Of a stretch of DNA of 64,000 nt, positions 18,559 through 26,641 are shown one piece after another. Source of the stretch: Ethanoligenens harbinense YUAN-3. Lineage in GTDB: Bacteria; Bacillota; Clostridia; Oscillospirales; Ethanoligenentaceae. The number at the start of each line of letters is the position of its first letter. Within the stretch, counting starts at the first letter, position 1. Location of the stretch: NCBI RefSeq assembly GCF_000178115.2, contig NC_014828.1, positions 248,001-312,000 of the forward strand. The letters run 5' to 3'. The notes below the pieces were generated by a model. The model did no database searches. It was not told the origin of the DNA and worked only from the letters and a program-made list of their open reading frames with translations. Both the position numbers and the translations under genes were made by a program.

Positions 18559-19377
18559 TCATTTTCCAAGCACGGCATTCATGCTGCCGGTGCGGTAGCC
18601 GCCCAAGTCCAGCGCCACGTATGTAAAGCCAAGACGCCGAAACGCGGCGTTCACACGCGCGGCGTTCCAGCTCTCGAGCATGCGGGGCATTTCGGCGGGC
18701 GGAAGCTCAATGCGGGCAATGTCGCCGTGATGCCGCACCCGAACCTGTCGAAAGCCCATATCCAGCAGCAGTTGCTCCGCTTCGTCGATGGCGCGCAGCT
18801 TTTCCCGGGTGATCTTTTCTCCATATGGAATGCGGGAAGAAAGGCAGGCAAACGACGGTTTGTCCCAAGTGGGCAACCCCAGCTCCCGCGAGAGCGCACG
18901 GATCTCCGCTTTGGCCAGCTTTGCCGCGCGCAGGGGGCTATGGATTCCCTGTTCGGCTACGGCTTTCATTCCCGGACGAAAATCGCCTATATCGTCCAGA
19001 TTGGAACCCTCCGCAATTTCCGCTACGCCGTGCCGGTCCGCCACCGCGCGGATCTTGTGGAACAGCTCGTTTTTGCAGAGATAGCAGCGGTCGGTAGGGT
19101 TGTTCTCAAACCCTGCGACATCCAGCTCTTCCGAACGTATGACCTCATGCTGCACGCCGAATGCCTTCGCCAGCGCCACCGCCTCGCGCAGCTCGCGCTC
19201 AGGATAAGTCGCGGAGCGCGCCGTAACGGCCAGCACATGGGAGACCCCGAGCGCGTCGCACGCGGAGCGCAGCAGGAACGATGAATCCACACCGCCCGAA
19301 AACGCGACCGCCACGCTACCCAGCCCTTGGAGATATCGCAGCAGGATTTCCCGCTTTTGCTGCAAAACAGAGTCCAT
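18559..19377 (-). CDS. larE: ATP-dependent sacrificial sulfur transferase LarE
   Basis: PP-loop enzyme that adenylates a pyridinium dinucleotide carboxylate and donates sulfur for the nickel-pincer cofactor of lactate racemase and relatives. The PP-loop is FSGGVDSS near residue 27. The conserved ACLSSRIPYG follows, with Cys178 at the place of the sacrificial cysteine of LarE (Cys176 in Lactiplantibacillus). The length of 272 residues is typical. The ATG at 19377 has AAAGGAA upstream; an in-frame TTG eight codons earlier lacks a well-placed site. larB, larC and a racemase are not in the window, so its target protein lies elsewhere. Confidence 0.88.
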   Translation of the reverse strand: MDSVLQQKREILLRYLQGLGSVAVAFSGGVDSSFLLRSACDALGVSHVLAVTARSATYPERELREAVALAKAFGVQHEVIRSEELDVAGFENNPTDRCYLCKNELFHKIRAVADRHGVAEIAEGSNLDDIGDFRPGMKAVAEQGIHSPLRAAKLAKAEIRALSRELGLPTWDKPSFACLSSRIPYGEKITREKLRAIDEAEQLLLDMGFRQVRVRHHGDIARIELPPAEMPRMLESWNAARVNAAFRRLGFTYVALDLGGYRTGSMNAVLGK

Positions 19378-19413
19378 TATCCCAGTTCCTTTCTCAAACA
19401 ACCGTCCGTCGGA

Positions 19414-20514
19414 TTACTCGCGCCGTTTGGGCACCACGAACCGGGAAAGCGGCCGGCGCGTCTCCTGCCTGCCGCCCTGTGGTAGCACTTCCAGCACATC
19501 CAGAATGAAAACGGCCAGCGGCAGCCCGATAACCAGCCCCCACAGTCCGATGAGATGTTCGGCGATCAACAGCACCAAAAACGTGATGAACACCGGCAGC
19601 TGGGTTTTATTGGACATCAGTTTGGGATTGAGCACATAACCTTCCAGCGCGTGCAGCACCGCGATGAGCACCAGCACCCAGATCACTTTGGTGATGCCGC
19701 CCTGCACATAGCCGATGATGCACAGTGGAACCAGCGAAATGAAGACGCCGGCCACCGGTACCAGCCCCAGCACAAAAATCATGGCCGCCAGGCCGATGAC
19801 GCTCGGAAACCCCATGATGAGCAATGCAACGGTGGAAATGGTGGTATTGATACAGGAGATGAGCAACTGTGTCTGGATGACGGCGCCAAACGAATTGGAA
19901 AATTTGCGCACAAAATAGCGCATGTCTTCATACATCCAGCTCAGTTTGCTGTTTTTGAACTGTCGGCCAAACGCCACGACCGACGGTTTTCCAAGCAGAA
20001 AAAACAGGCTGAGGATCAGAGACATAAAAATGTTGAAGCTGGCGGTGCCGAGATTGGTTAAAAACTGCGCGATGGACGTGCCGCCGCTTTCGAGATATTT
20101 GGAAACATCCACGTGGCTGGATACAAACGCCGTGATCGACTCGAGCGAAAATCGACCGCCTGCCGACGCCTTCGTTTTGCTGACGGATGTAAAATAGTCG
20201 GTCATATTGGTGATCAGGTCGCTGATCTGCCGGACAATCACCGGGATATAGATCCACAGCAGCATTACCAAAGCCAGAATAACCAGCGCATAAAGTACCG
20301 CCACAACCACACGCGGGTCCGCCTTGCGCCGGAACACTTTCAAGAACAGTTGGCTGACGGCTTTTTCGGCACTGTTGCCGATGTAAACGAGCATGAATGT
20401 CAGCAGGAAAATGGAGAGCATGCTGCGCAGCAGGGCCAACAGCGCCACCATCACGATAAAAATCAGGATACGCCGCACATACGGCTTTTTGAAAAACGCC
20501 AGCAATACTTCCAT
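19414..20514 (-). CDS. AI-2E family transporter
   Basis: Integral membrane protein of 366 residues with about eight hydrophobic segments and the family features GLVPVAGVFISLVPLCIIGYVQGG and ALEGYVLNPKLMSN. Members include putative AI-2 exporters, Na+/H+ antiporters and many of unknown substrate; nothing here allows a choice. The start ATG at 20514 follows GGAAAGGTTTCC-type sequence at a normal distance. It lies 36 bp upstream of larE on the same strand, and the two may be co-transcribed. Confidence 0.85.
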   Translation of the reverse strand: MEVLLAFFKKPYVRRILIFIVMVALLALLRSMLSIFLLTFMLVYIGNSAEKAVSQLFLKVFRRKADPRVVVAVLYALVILALVMLLWIYIPVIVRQISDLITNMTDYFTSVSKTKASAGGRFSLESITAFVSSHVDVSKYLESGGTSIAQFLTNLGTASFNIFMSLILSLFFLLGKPSVVAFGRQFKNSKLSWMYEDMRYFVRKFSNSFGAVIQTQLLISCINTTISTVALLIMGFPSVIGLAAMIFVLGLVPVAGVFISLVPLCIIGYVQGGITKVIWVLVLIAVLHALEGYVLNPKLMSNKTQLPVFITFLVLLIAEHLIGLWGLVIGLPLAVFILDVLEVLPQGGRQETRRPLSRFVVPKRRE

Positions 20515-20841
20515 ACAGGAAACCTTTCCTTATTTTCCCGGCCAGTCTGTCCGCCGGTCGCTTTTAACCCAAACAGGGCCGCTGGAAGACCAGTTTCCAG
20601 CGGCCCCGGAATATGCACAACCATCCACCGTTCCGTGCCGCGCGGCGGGAGAAACGAACCTGTTTTTATCATAGCGCACCGTGCGGTAAGTGTCAAGCAC
20701 CGGCACGTTTCCGATGCCAAAAGTCTGTCTCATTCGTTTGAAAAATTCAAAAATTTAAAAAGAAAAAACCAGCGCCTTTTCTGATAATCGGTACAGCAGT
20801 GGAAACACTAGACGTGTACCAAATGAAAGGAGTGTATCAAT
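20515..20841. other. divergent intergenic region
   Basis: A stretch of 327 bp between the AI-2E transporter and the coat-type genes. It contains a strong hairpin (20576-20606) and an AT-rich run at 20740-20770. I see no gene in it. AAAGGAG at 20826-20832 is the ribosome site of the next gene. Confidence 0.6.
20576..20606 (-). terminator. hairpin upstream of the AI-2E transporter gene
   Basis: Twelve-bp perfect arms GGGCCGCTGGAA / TTCCAGCGGCCC with a 7-nt loop. On the minus strand TGTTTGGG follows, so it could be a leader terminator or a transcript-stabilising structure. Confidence 0.4.
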
Positions 20842-21027
20842 ATGTCCCAACTGAACCAGATGGAACTCCAGAACCTGCGACACATGATCGGTGAACATGA
20901 ATCCGCTTACCAGAAACTTCAGGACTATGCTCAACAGGCCACCGACCCGCAGATCAAGGCTTTCTTCCAGAAATCCGCGCAGAGCGCGCAAAGCACCAAG
21001 CAGAAACTGCTATCGTTTTTAAACTAA
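20842..21027 (+). CDS. small helical coat-associated protein
   Basis: A 61-residue, strongly helical, Gln-rich protein. Its sequence (ELQNLRHMIGEHESAYQKL, then FFQKSAQSAQSTKQKLLSFL) resembles the ferritin-like helices of CotF-related proteins. The ATG follows AAAGGAGTG. Another short CotF-like gene begins 13 bp after its stop, so the pair probably forms an operon used in the spore coat or mother cell. This assignment rests on resemblance and context; no catalytic residue is visible. Confidence 0.65.
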   Translation: MSQLNQMELQNLRHMIGEHESAYQKLQDYAQQATDPQIKAFFQKSAQSAQSTKQKLLSFLN

Positions 21028-21040
21028 GGAGGGAACCGAT

Positions 21041-21289
21041 ATGTTGCAGGAAAAAACCATGGTCAACGATGCGCTGGCAGATGAAAAAAACGGGCTGACC
21101 TTCTACGCTAATGCCATCTCGGAATGTGCCAATCCGCAGCTCCGTTCCACCATCCAGCAGATTCGCAACAACTGTGAAACCTCGCAGTACGAACTGTTTC
21201 AGCTGGCACAGGCCAAAGGTTATTACAAGCCGGCCCAGCAGGCGAACGAAAGCGATATCCAGCAGGTTCGGTCCCAGTTGCAGGGCTGA
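21041..21289 (+). CDS. CotF-like spore coat protein
   Basis: An 82-residue protein matching the CotF C-terminal domain: MVNDALADEKNGLTFYANAI, SECANPQLRSTI and a closing LFQLAQAKGYYKPA correspond to the domain's conserved DxLxxEKxxxxxYxxA, ECxNPxLR and GYY/GWY segments. Such proteins are assembled into the coat of clostridial and bacillar spores. GGAGGGAACC precedes the ATG. Translation is likely coupled to the small gene just upstream. A strong terminator follows. Confidence 0.8.
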   Translation: MLQEKTMVNDALADEKNGLTFYANAISECANPQLRSTIQQIRNNCETSQYELFQLAQAKGYYKPAQQANESDIQQVRSQLQG

Positions 21290-21310
21290 CCGTTTTCGTT
21301 TGTCTTTCCC

Positions 21311-21348
21311 ATCAAAAATGCCTGCCGCATGCGGCGGGCATTTTTGAT
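21311..21348 (+). terminator. terminator after the coat-type gene pair
   Basis: Eighteen-bp arms (one G-T wobble) ATCAAAAATGCCTGCCGC and GCGGCGGGCATTTTTGAT around a near-zero loop, with A-run and T-run inside the stem ends: a classic intrinsic terminator. Confidence 0.9.
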
Positions 21349-21469
21349 ATGCTTTTGGCTCGGACCAACGCATTTTTTGTAAAACCGGCGGGTAGGACAG
21401 GCCGTTTTGTGGTAAACTGTTCCTGTCGGGCTTACATAAGCCTAATAGCATCAAGAATCGAGTGATACC

Positions 21470-21910
21470 ATGGCATCTTTCAAAAAAATAGTTTCCGCTT
21501 TCAGAAAGCGTTATCCCACGTTGTACCAGCTTGCCGGGTTCTGCGCCGTTGGTGCCAGCGGGCTGTTGGTCATGATGGCAGCCTACTATCTGTTTCTGGC
21601 CTTCCACGCAGACAAGCAGGTGGCCAATCTGGCCGGTTTCTCGGCAAGCACGGCTTATGCCTACCTGATGAACTTCGTGTTTGTATTTCAGGCCAAAACC
21701 GTGCCGCCTAAACGCGCCGCTGTAAAATTCTTCGCGCTGTATATTGCTCTCTATTTTTTCAGCGCATATATGGTTCATGTCTTCACAGACCTGCTGCATA
21801 TCAGCGTGCTGCTCATTCCCATTCTGAACTCCATTCTCATCACCCCGCCCAGCTTTCTGGGGAGCAAATACTGGGTGTTCCGCGAAAAGGAAAAATCGCT
21901 TGGGGCATAG
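21470..21910 (+). CDS. GtrA family membrane protein
   Basis: A 146-residue protein with four hydrophobic segments and the GtrA pattern LAGFCAVGASGLLVMMAAYY, YLMNFVFVF, ending FLGSKYWVF. The family includes flippases or accessory proteins for polyprenyl-linked sugars used in cell-surface glycosylation. No partner glycosyltransferase lies next to it, so its substrate is unknown. It is followed directly by the promoter of tRNA-Arg. Confidence 0.87.
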   Translation: MASFKKIVSAFRKRYPTLYQLAGFCAVGASGLLVMMAAYYLFLAFHADKQVANLAGFSASTAYAYLMNFVFVFQAKTVPPKRAAVKFFALYIALYFFSAYMVHVFTDLLHISVLLIPILNSILITPPSFLGSKYWVFREKEKSLGA

Positions 21911-21930
21911 CTGAGGCATGCGGTTGGCCC

Positions 21931-21959
21931 TTTACAAAGCCATGCATTTCTGCTATACT
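21931..21959 (+). promoter_or_regulatory. promoter of tRNA-Arg
   Basis: TTTACA (21931-21936), 17-bp spacer, TATACT (21954-21959) preceded by TG in extended -10 position. The tRNA begins about 53 bp downstream of the -10 element. Confidence 0.7.
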
Positions 21960-22011
21960 GTTTAGGCTGTCGGTGGCCGCTGCCCTTTAGTGTAGCCCTG
22001 ACACGAAAAAT

Positions 22012-22088
22012 GTGCTCGTAGCTCAGCTGGATAGAGCGTTGGACTCCGACTCCAAAGGTCGCAGGTTCGACTCCTGTCGAGCACACCA
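22012..22088 (+). tRNA. tRNA-Arg(CCG)
   Basis: Acceptor arms GTGCTCG/CGAGCAC, D-arm GCTC..GAGC, anticodon stem TTGGA/TCCAA around loop CTCCGAC (anticodon CCG, reading CGG), T-arm with GGTTCGACTCC, and encoded CCA at 22086-22088. A terminator follows immediately. Confidence 0.95.
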
Positions 22089-22095
22089 CCAGACG

Positions 22096-22124
22096 GAGTC
22101 TGGACGCAATTCGCGTCCAGGCTC
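22096..22124 (+). terminator. terminator of tRNA-Arg
   Basis: Stem CTGGACGC/GCGTCCAG, extended by GAG/CTC across one wobble, loop AATTC, followed by TTTCTTTTT. Confidence 0.85.
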
Positions 22125-22370
22125 TTTCTTTTTACCGATTGCTCTATACTTGCGTCTGGAGCGTGCATCTACTAAATGAAGCAAATGATACAGTAAAAAA
22201 GCAACATGTAAGGTTTCAAGTCTGCATGTTGTTTTTTGTTTTTGGTTAGTATCGTTAAGATTGTTTGTATAATGTTTGAAAAGCGTGTCACTATGGCACG
22301 TTAAATTTTTAAAAATGTTTGTGACGAATTGGAATTTGGAAAGTCATATATAAGAAATCGAGGTGAACCG
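22125..22370. other. AT-rich intergenic region
   Basis: About 245 bp with base composition clearly more AT-rich than its neighbours. It contains one terminator-like hairpin (22202-22237) and, at its end, a ribosome site GAGGTG for the broken sigma-factor gene. I see no other gene. Confidence 0.5.
22202..22237 (+). terminator. terminator-like hairpin
   Basis: CAACATG (22202-22208) pairs with CATGTTG (22225-22231) and is followed by TTTTTT. Which transcript it would end is unclear. Confidence 0.45.
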
Positions 22371-22629
22371 GTGATTGATTTTAATGAAATATATACGCAA
22401 TATTTTAAAGACGTATATAAATATGCTTTCTTATTAAGTAAAAATAAATCGACACAAAGCACTTCATAATTTACAAGATTCATATAAGGCGGTTTTTACC
22501 TTGCGGATATGGGGGAAATGCCCTTTGTTCAAACATAAGAAATCGACAGGAGAAATATTTGAAAAGACAGACAGCTGGGCAAGAGTCACTTGCCATAGAG
22601 CAGAAATAAGATTAAAGAAGAATTTATAA
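22371..22629 (+). pseudogene. frameshifted remnant of an ECF-type RNA polymerase sigma factor
   Basis: A GTG start at 22371 behind GAGGTG opens a frame beginning VIDFNEIYTQYFKDVYKYAF and continuing LLSKNKSTQ, which looks like sigma region 2.1. That frame stops at about 22470. In another frame reading continues NLQDSYKAVFTLRIW, which resembles region 2.2-2.3 (normally E-D-L-x-Q-D-x-x-x-K-A), and later WARVTCHRAEIRLKKNL before TAA at 22629. At least one frameshift and loss of region 4 (the -35 reading domain) make a working sigma factor unlikely. The identification rests on pattern resemblance only. Confidence 0.45.
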
Positions 22630-23261
22630 TGCGTATAACTTGTGAAATCATCGGAGATTCACTTCTCCCCTATCATAATAATGTATATGGCGAACACATA
22701 AAAAGAATTGATTGTGAATCCTGATCGTTTCCGTCCCGTATGTCGCGGGAAGATATTTTGCCTATGGTGTGCCGCATATTTACTCGGCCTATATCGCCAT
22801 GCCTTGGGGGATCTTTGCCTGGACGCTCTGCCAGAGCGTCTGTACGTTTTTTGCGGCTTGGTGTTAAGGGAACTGCGCCGATTACGAAACCGCTGCTCTT
22901 TGGTATGGTCAATGCGGCTCCGTAACCGTCCGCACCGCCCCCTGTTTGAATATTTCATCATAACGCTGCGGCGCTGCATGCGCTGCCGGTTTTGTCCCCG
23001 TTTCTCATCGTCTCCGTCTCTATTGGTGTAACTGTTATTTCTGTCCATCAAATTGAGAAGGGGCGCACGGTTTTTGCTTCGTGGAAATTCATAACGCTGC
23101 TCCATATGCGATGTATGGAGACGATAACGAACCGTGATAAAACGGCCGCACACGCCAAAGGACTTCCCGCCGCAGATCTTTCATCCTGCGGCGAAGACTT
23201 TAAAAAACAAAGATAAATGGGACGACAACCGGCCGGTGCACAGAGAAAACAGAGGCCAATT
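22630..23261. other. unassigned, probably decayed region
   Basis: About 630 bp in which no frame has convincing start signals, composition or recognisable motifs. Several short frames on both strands end repeatedly. One contains a hydrophobic stretch (YFAYGVPHIYSAYIAMPW), which may be a remnant of a membrane protein. A small hairpin GACGCTCT/AGAGCGTC lies at 22822-22840. It separates the core genome on the left from the biosynthetic cluster. Confidence 0.4.
23164..23196 (-). terminator. possible terminator of the biosynthetic operon
   Basis: Stem CGCCGCAG/CTGCGGCG (23168-23175, 23186-23193), extended by CTTC/GAAG across a small bulge, 65 bp downstream of the last gene of the leftward operon. 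There is no clear T-run in the leftward direction. Confidence 0.4.
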
Positions 23262-24332
23262 TTACCCCTGCTGTTCGCAAAGCGGGGCAGCGTTTTGATC
23301 CGGCAGCACCAGCCGGATGTATGCCGGATACTCATGCACGGTGCCGAAATCATATTTCAGATACATGAGATCGCCGGTCGTGTGGTCTTCCTGAAATCCC
23401 ATAAACCGGTAGGTGATGAGCATCATACGGTTGCGGTCTGTGGGTAGGAATTCCGCATACACAGATTTGCCGGCTTCTTTTGCGCAGTTGATCAGGTAGT
23501 TGATGAAAACGGAGCCTACGCCACGAGACATGACCCTGCACGACATCAAAAACAATTTGATGATCCAGCGGTCGTCCATACATTCTGCCAGCGCAATCCC
23601 GATTTTCCCATATGTGCCGAACTTGTCATCCAGACCGGCGACCCAAAGTTTATAGCGCGGTGATTCCATCATTGCGCAAAGCTCGTCGAAGGCGTAGGTG
23701 TATCCTGTCGTGTTCAGCTGATGCGTGCGGGCCGCCAGTTCCTCCACGCGCTTTAAATCTGAATAGTCGGCCTCTTTAATGGAAAATACCATATCCAGCG
23801 ATTTTAAAAATCCCTCTTTCGGCCCGGAAAAACTGTCTTCGCTTTTCTGGCGCCGGATGTTGCTCAGGTACATCTGCCGCCGGTGCTGTGCGTCTACCGT
23901 GATGAAATCCGGCGTAAATTCCGGCTGCTCCAAAAGCCCGTGGATGCGGTCCGCAGAAAAGCAGCGAACCTCCGGACAGTGGAAGGAGACTTCATCAAGT
24001 TCATAGGGCTGGTCGTCGATGAAAGCGATCGTGTCGATACCGATGTTAATCTGCTGTGCGATCTTCCTGACGGATTCCGATTTCGCGTCCCAGCCGATCT
24101 GAGGATACAGGAAATATTCCGCGATGCCGAACTGGCGGAGCTTTTCCATAGCAAAATCGCCGTCGTTTTTACTGCACACCGAATTCAGAATCCCCCGTCG
24201 GTCCAGTTCTTTGATGGTGCTGACGGCGTCCTGATTCAGTCGGACTTCTTCGTCTTCAAGCAGTGTGCCGTTCCATACGGTATTGTCGAGGTCCCACACC
24301 ACACACTTTACTTTTTTTGCAGCCTCCGGCAT
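23262..24332 (-). CDS. FkbH-like HAD phosphatase/glyceryl transferase
   Basis: A HAD-superfamily IIIC protein of 356 residues. The catalytic motif is VVWDLDNTVWNG (nucleophile Asp14, acid Asp16), with SKND and FIDDQPYE as later HAD motifs, and a C-terminal GNAT-like half (residues ~190-340). FkbH proteins dephosphorylate 1,3-bisphosphoglycerate and load the glyceryl unit onto a dedicated ACP, the first step toward methoxy- or hydroxymalonyl-ACP. Its neighbours supply the other steps: a stand-alone ACP and two dehydrogenases. It is the last gene of the leftward operon. The ATG at 24332 follows AAAGGAG. Confidence 0.9.
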   Translation of the reverse strand: MPEAAKKVKCVVWDLDNTVWNGTLLEDEEVRLNQDAVSTIKELDRRGILNSVCSKNDGDFAMEKLRQFGIAEYFLYPQIGWDAKSESVRKIAQQINIGIDTIAFIDDQPYELDEVSFHCPEVRCFSADRIHGLLEQPEFTPDFITVDAQHRRQMYLSNIRRQKSEDSFSGPKEGFLKSLDMVFSIKEADYSDLKRVEELAARTHQLNTTGYTYAFDELCAMMESPRYKLWVAGLDDKFGTYGKIGIALAECMDDRWIIKLFLMSCRVMSRGVGSVFINYLINCAKEAGKSVYAEFLPTDRNRMMLITYRFMGFQEDHTTGDLMYLKYDFGTVHEYPAYIRLVLPDQNAAPLCEQQG

Positions 24333-24347
24333 GAGAGACAGCTCCTT

Positions 24348-25196
24348 TCAAAACGAATATGTATAGAATCCCTTGTTCGTTTTTCTGCCCCAAAGGCCGG
24401 CATCGACCATTTTCCGCAGCAGGGGGCAGCACCGAAATTTGGGGTCCTGATAGCTTTCATATAGAACCTTTAGGGAATTGACCACCGTATCAAGCCCGAT
24501 CAGGTCGGCGGTTTCCAAAGGCCCCATTTTGTGCCCATAGCACGATTTAAAGATATCATCGACCTGCTTGGCTTCCGCGACCCCGTCCTGCACGATGAAA
24601 GCAGCTTCATTCATCATCAGATGCGAGATCCGGTTGGAAACAAAGCCTGGCATATCCTGAATGACAATGCTTCTCTTTTTCAACGACTTTAACAGCCCGG
24701 TTACTTTCTGAACGGTTTCGTCGGAGGTGTAAAATCCGCGGATGACTTCAACCGCCGCAATCATGGGAACCGGATTCATAAAATGGGTACCGATAACCCT
24801 CTCCGGATGTTTCACCAGGGAAGCGATCCGGGTAATCGAAACGCATGAGGTGTTCACCATGAAAATGCAGTCACCGGCGCAAAGCTCATCCATCTGCCGG
24901 TACAATTCGCTTTTGAGTTCGACGCTTTCGGTGATGTTTTCGATGACAAACGCCGCGTCTTTGATCAACTGAAGGTCGTCCGCATACCGGATGCGCGCTG
25001 TGGTCTCCTCCAGCGGTTCCTGATCGCCATGCCGGAACATGCGCTGATATTTGATGTTTTTCGCGATAAGCTCCCCGGCCCGTTGCAGCGCATCCGGCTC
25101 CTTTTCAATCAGCACGACCGCAAGCTTTGCTTCCGCCAGGCATTGCGCCACGCCGGTGCCCATGACACCGGCGCCTATGATATAAATAGGGCTCAT
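24348..25196 (-). CDS. 3-hydroxyacyl-CoA dehydrogenase family protein (FkbK-like)
   Basis: NAD-dependent dehydrogenase of 282 residues. The Rossmann motif is IIGAGVMGTGVAQ near the N-terminus, and the family signature includes NTSCVSIT, GTHFMNPVPM, MPGFVSNRI and LETADLIGLD. In extender-unit cassettes this enzyme oxidises glyceryl-ACP at C3 to the aldehyde level, before the acyl-CoA-dehydrogenase-like partner completes the route. AAGGAG lies seven bases before the ATG at 25196, which argues against the longer frame. It sits 15 bp upstream of the FkbH gene in the same operon. Confidence 0.85.
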   Translation of the reverse strand: MSPIYIIGAGVMGTGVAQCLAEAKLAVVLIEKEPDALQRAGELIAKNIKYQRMFRHGDQEPLEETTARIRYADDLQLIKDAAFVIENITESVELKSELYRQMDELCAGDCIFMVNTSCVSITRIASLVKHPERVIGTHFMNPVPMIAAVEVIRGFYTSDETVQKVTGLLKSLKKRSIVIQDMPGFVSNRISHLMMNEAAFIVQDGVAEAKQVDDIFKSCYGHKMGPLETADLIGLDTVVNSLKVLYESYQDPKFRCCPLLRKMVDAGLWGRKTNKGFYTYSF

Positions 25197-25223
25197 TTTG
25201 CATCTCCTTACATCCTGCCGCAC

Positions 25224-26360
25224 TCATGACCGGCTGTTGAAGTAGCTGTTTATGCCGATCAGCAATTCATGGATTTCATTGCTGCCTTCAATGATTTCAT
25301 TGATCTTTGCATCGCGGTAATACCGTTCTACCGGATATTCGTTTGTGCAGCCGTTTGCGCCGTGGATCTGAACCGCCTCGGAGGCAACCTGAACCACCAT
25401 TTTCGCGCAGAAATATTTGGCGTGCCACGTGGCCAGAATAGATTGCGGATCCCCCGCGTCCTTCAGAGCGGCGGCTTTCTGACACAGCAGCCTGGCGGCT
25501 TCGATGTTGACGGCCATTTCCGCAATTTTTTTCTGGATCAGCGGATGCTTGCGCAGAAGCTTTCCGGAGCAGATGCGTTTTTTGGAGTAGCCGATGCTCT
25601 CGTCCAGGCAGGCCTGTGCCAGCCCCACGCAGCCGCTGGCAACCGAAAATCGTCCGTAGTCCAGGCAATATTGTGCGACGTGGCTGAGGCCAAGTCCCTC
25701 TTTCCCGACCAGATTGTCGGCGGGCACCCGGCACTGTTCAAACGTGAGCTCCGCCAACATGCTGCCTCTGGCCCCCAAAAGGCCCTTGATTGGTTTGATG
25801 GAGAAGCCGGGTGTATTCCGGTCCACCAAAAGCGCCGTCGGCTTGTCGCCCACCTGTGCGAACACCAGAAACAGGTCGGATATCTGCCCGAATGTGATCC
25901 ATTTCTTTAAACCGTTCAGAATGTAACTGCCGTCTTCATAAACCGCGGCGGTTTTGATTTGTTTCAGGTCGCTTCCGGCATCCGGTTCGGAAAGTGCGAA
26001 ACTCGCCAGCTTTTCACCGGAGGCCAACAGCGGCAGATATTTGTTTTTCAGCGCGTCGTTTCCCCATTTTTCAATGGCGATGGAAACCATTCCATGGACG
26101 GTGAGCATGCTGCGGAAAGAAGAACATCCTGTTCCGGAAATTTCGTTCAGTGAAAAGAGCGCGCTGTTGGAGTACCCCAACCCGCCATAGGCGGGGCTGA
26201 CCGTCGCTCCCAAATAACCGGACCGCTTGATGTTTGCCAGCAGTTGCTCGGGAATCGCTTCCTGCTGGTCGACAAAAGCGGCAAACGGCTTGATTTGCTC
26301 GCGCACAAACGCGCTGATCTTTTTTCGTTTGGCTTTGTCTTCTGCAAACAGTTTAGACAC
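25224..26360 (-). CDS. acyl-CoA dehydrogenase family protein (FkbI-like)
   Basis: FAD-dependent dehydrogenase fold, 378 residues. Visible are SFALSEPDAGSDL (flavin and substrate contact), LNGLKKWITFG, QIHGANGCTNEYPVERYYRDAK, and the C-terminal EIIEGSNEIHE carrying the catalytic-base region. With FkbH, FkbJ and FkbK homologues alongside, the expected substrate is an ACP-bound C3 acid rather than a CoA ester, giving hydroxymalonyl-ACP. The start is a GTG at 26360 that overlaps the end of the ACP gene by eight bases. The usual ribosome site is compressed, which suggests translational coupling. Confidence 0.87.
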   Translation of the reverse strand: MSKLFAEDKAKRKKISAFVREQIKPFAAFVDQQEAIPEQLLANIKRSGYLGATVSPAYGGLGYSNSALFSLNEISGTGCSSFRSMLTVHGMVSIAIEKWGNDALKNKYLPLLASGEKLASFALSEPDAGSDLKQIKTAAVYEDGSYILNGLKKWITFGQISDLFLVFAQVGDKPTALLVDRNTPGFSIKPIKGLLGARGSMLAELTFEQCRVPADNLVGKEGLGLSHVAQYCLDYGRFSVASGCVGLAQACLDESIGYSKKRICSGKLLRKHPLIQKKIAEMAVNIEAARLLCQKAAALKDAGDPQSILATWHAKYFCAKMVVQVASEAVQIHGANGCTNEYPVERYYRDAKINEIIEGSNEIHELLIGINSYFNSRS

Positions 26361-26616
26361 CCTCTTTCATTGTGGATGCCTTGGTGTCGATAAAATGGAG
26401 GATGTGGTTGATGGAATTGAAGTTTTCCAGGTTTAGATCTTCCTGGTCGATAGAAAAATGAAAGTCGTTTTCGAGAAACATTACCAATTGAACCGAAAAC
26501 AATGAGTTCACATATCCCTGCTGGTAGAGATCCTCATCGTCCGAGACGGATTCCAGATCGAAAAAACGGCCCAAAAACTCTTTCAGTGTTTCCTTGATTT
26601 TTTCATTCTCCTGCAT
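26353..26616 (-). CDS. stand-alone acyl carrier protein (FkbJ-like)
   Basis: An 87-residue carrier protein. The phosphopantetheine serine is Ser38 in GYVNSLFSVQLV, where NSL replaces the common DSL, a variant typical of the ACPs that carry glyceryl-derived extender units. The remaining helices are acidic, as in other ACPs. It would be activated by the Sfp-type transferase encoded at 56.1-56.8 kb. It overlaps the dehydrogenase gene and lies 25 bp after the hydrolase gene. Confidence 0.87.
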   Translation of the reverse strand: MQENEKIKETLKEFLGRFFDLESVSDDEDLYQQGYVNSLFSVQLVMFLENDFHFSIDQEDLNLENFNSINHILHFIDTKASTMKEGV

Positions 26617-26641
26617 GATTCCATTCTCCTGTCAGTCGTGG

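Noticed and set aside
22659-23153. Minus-strand frame of 164 codons in the region left of the cluster
   Set aside because: Arg/Ser-rich, no ribosome site, no recognisable motif, and disagreement with equally weak frames on the other strand; treated as non-coding relic.
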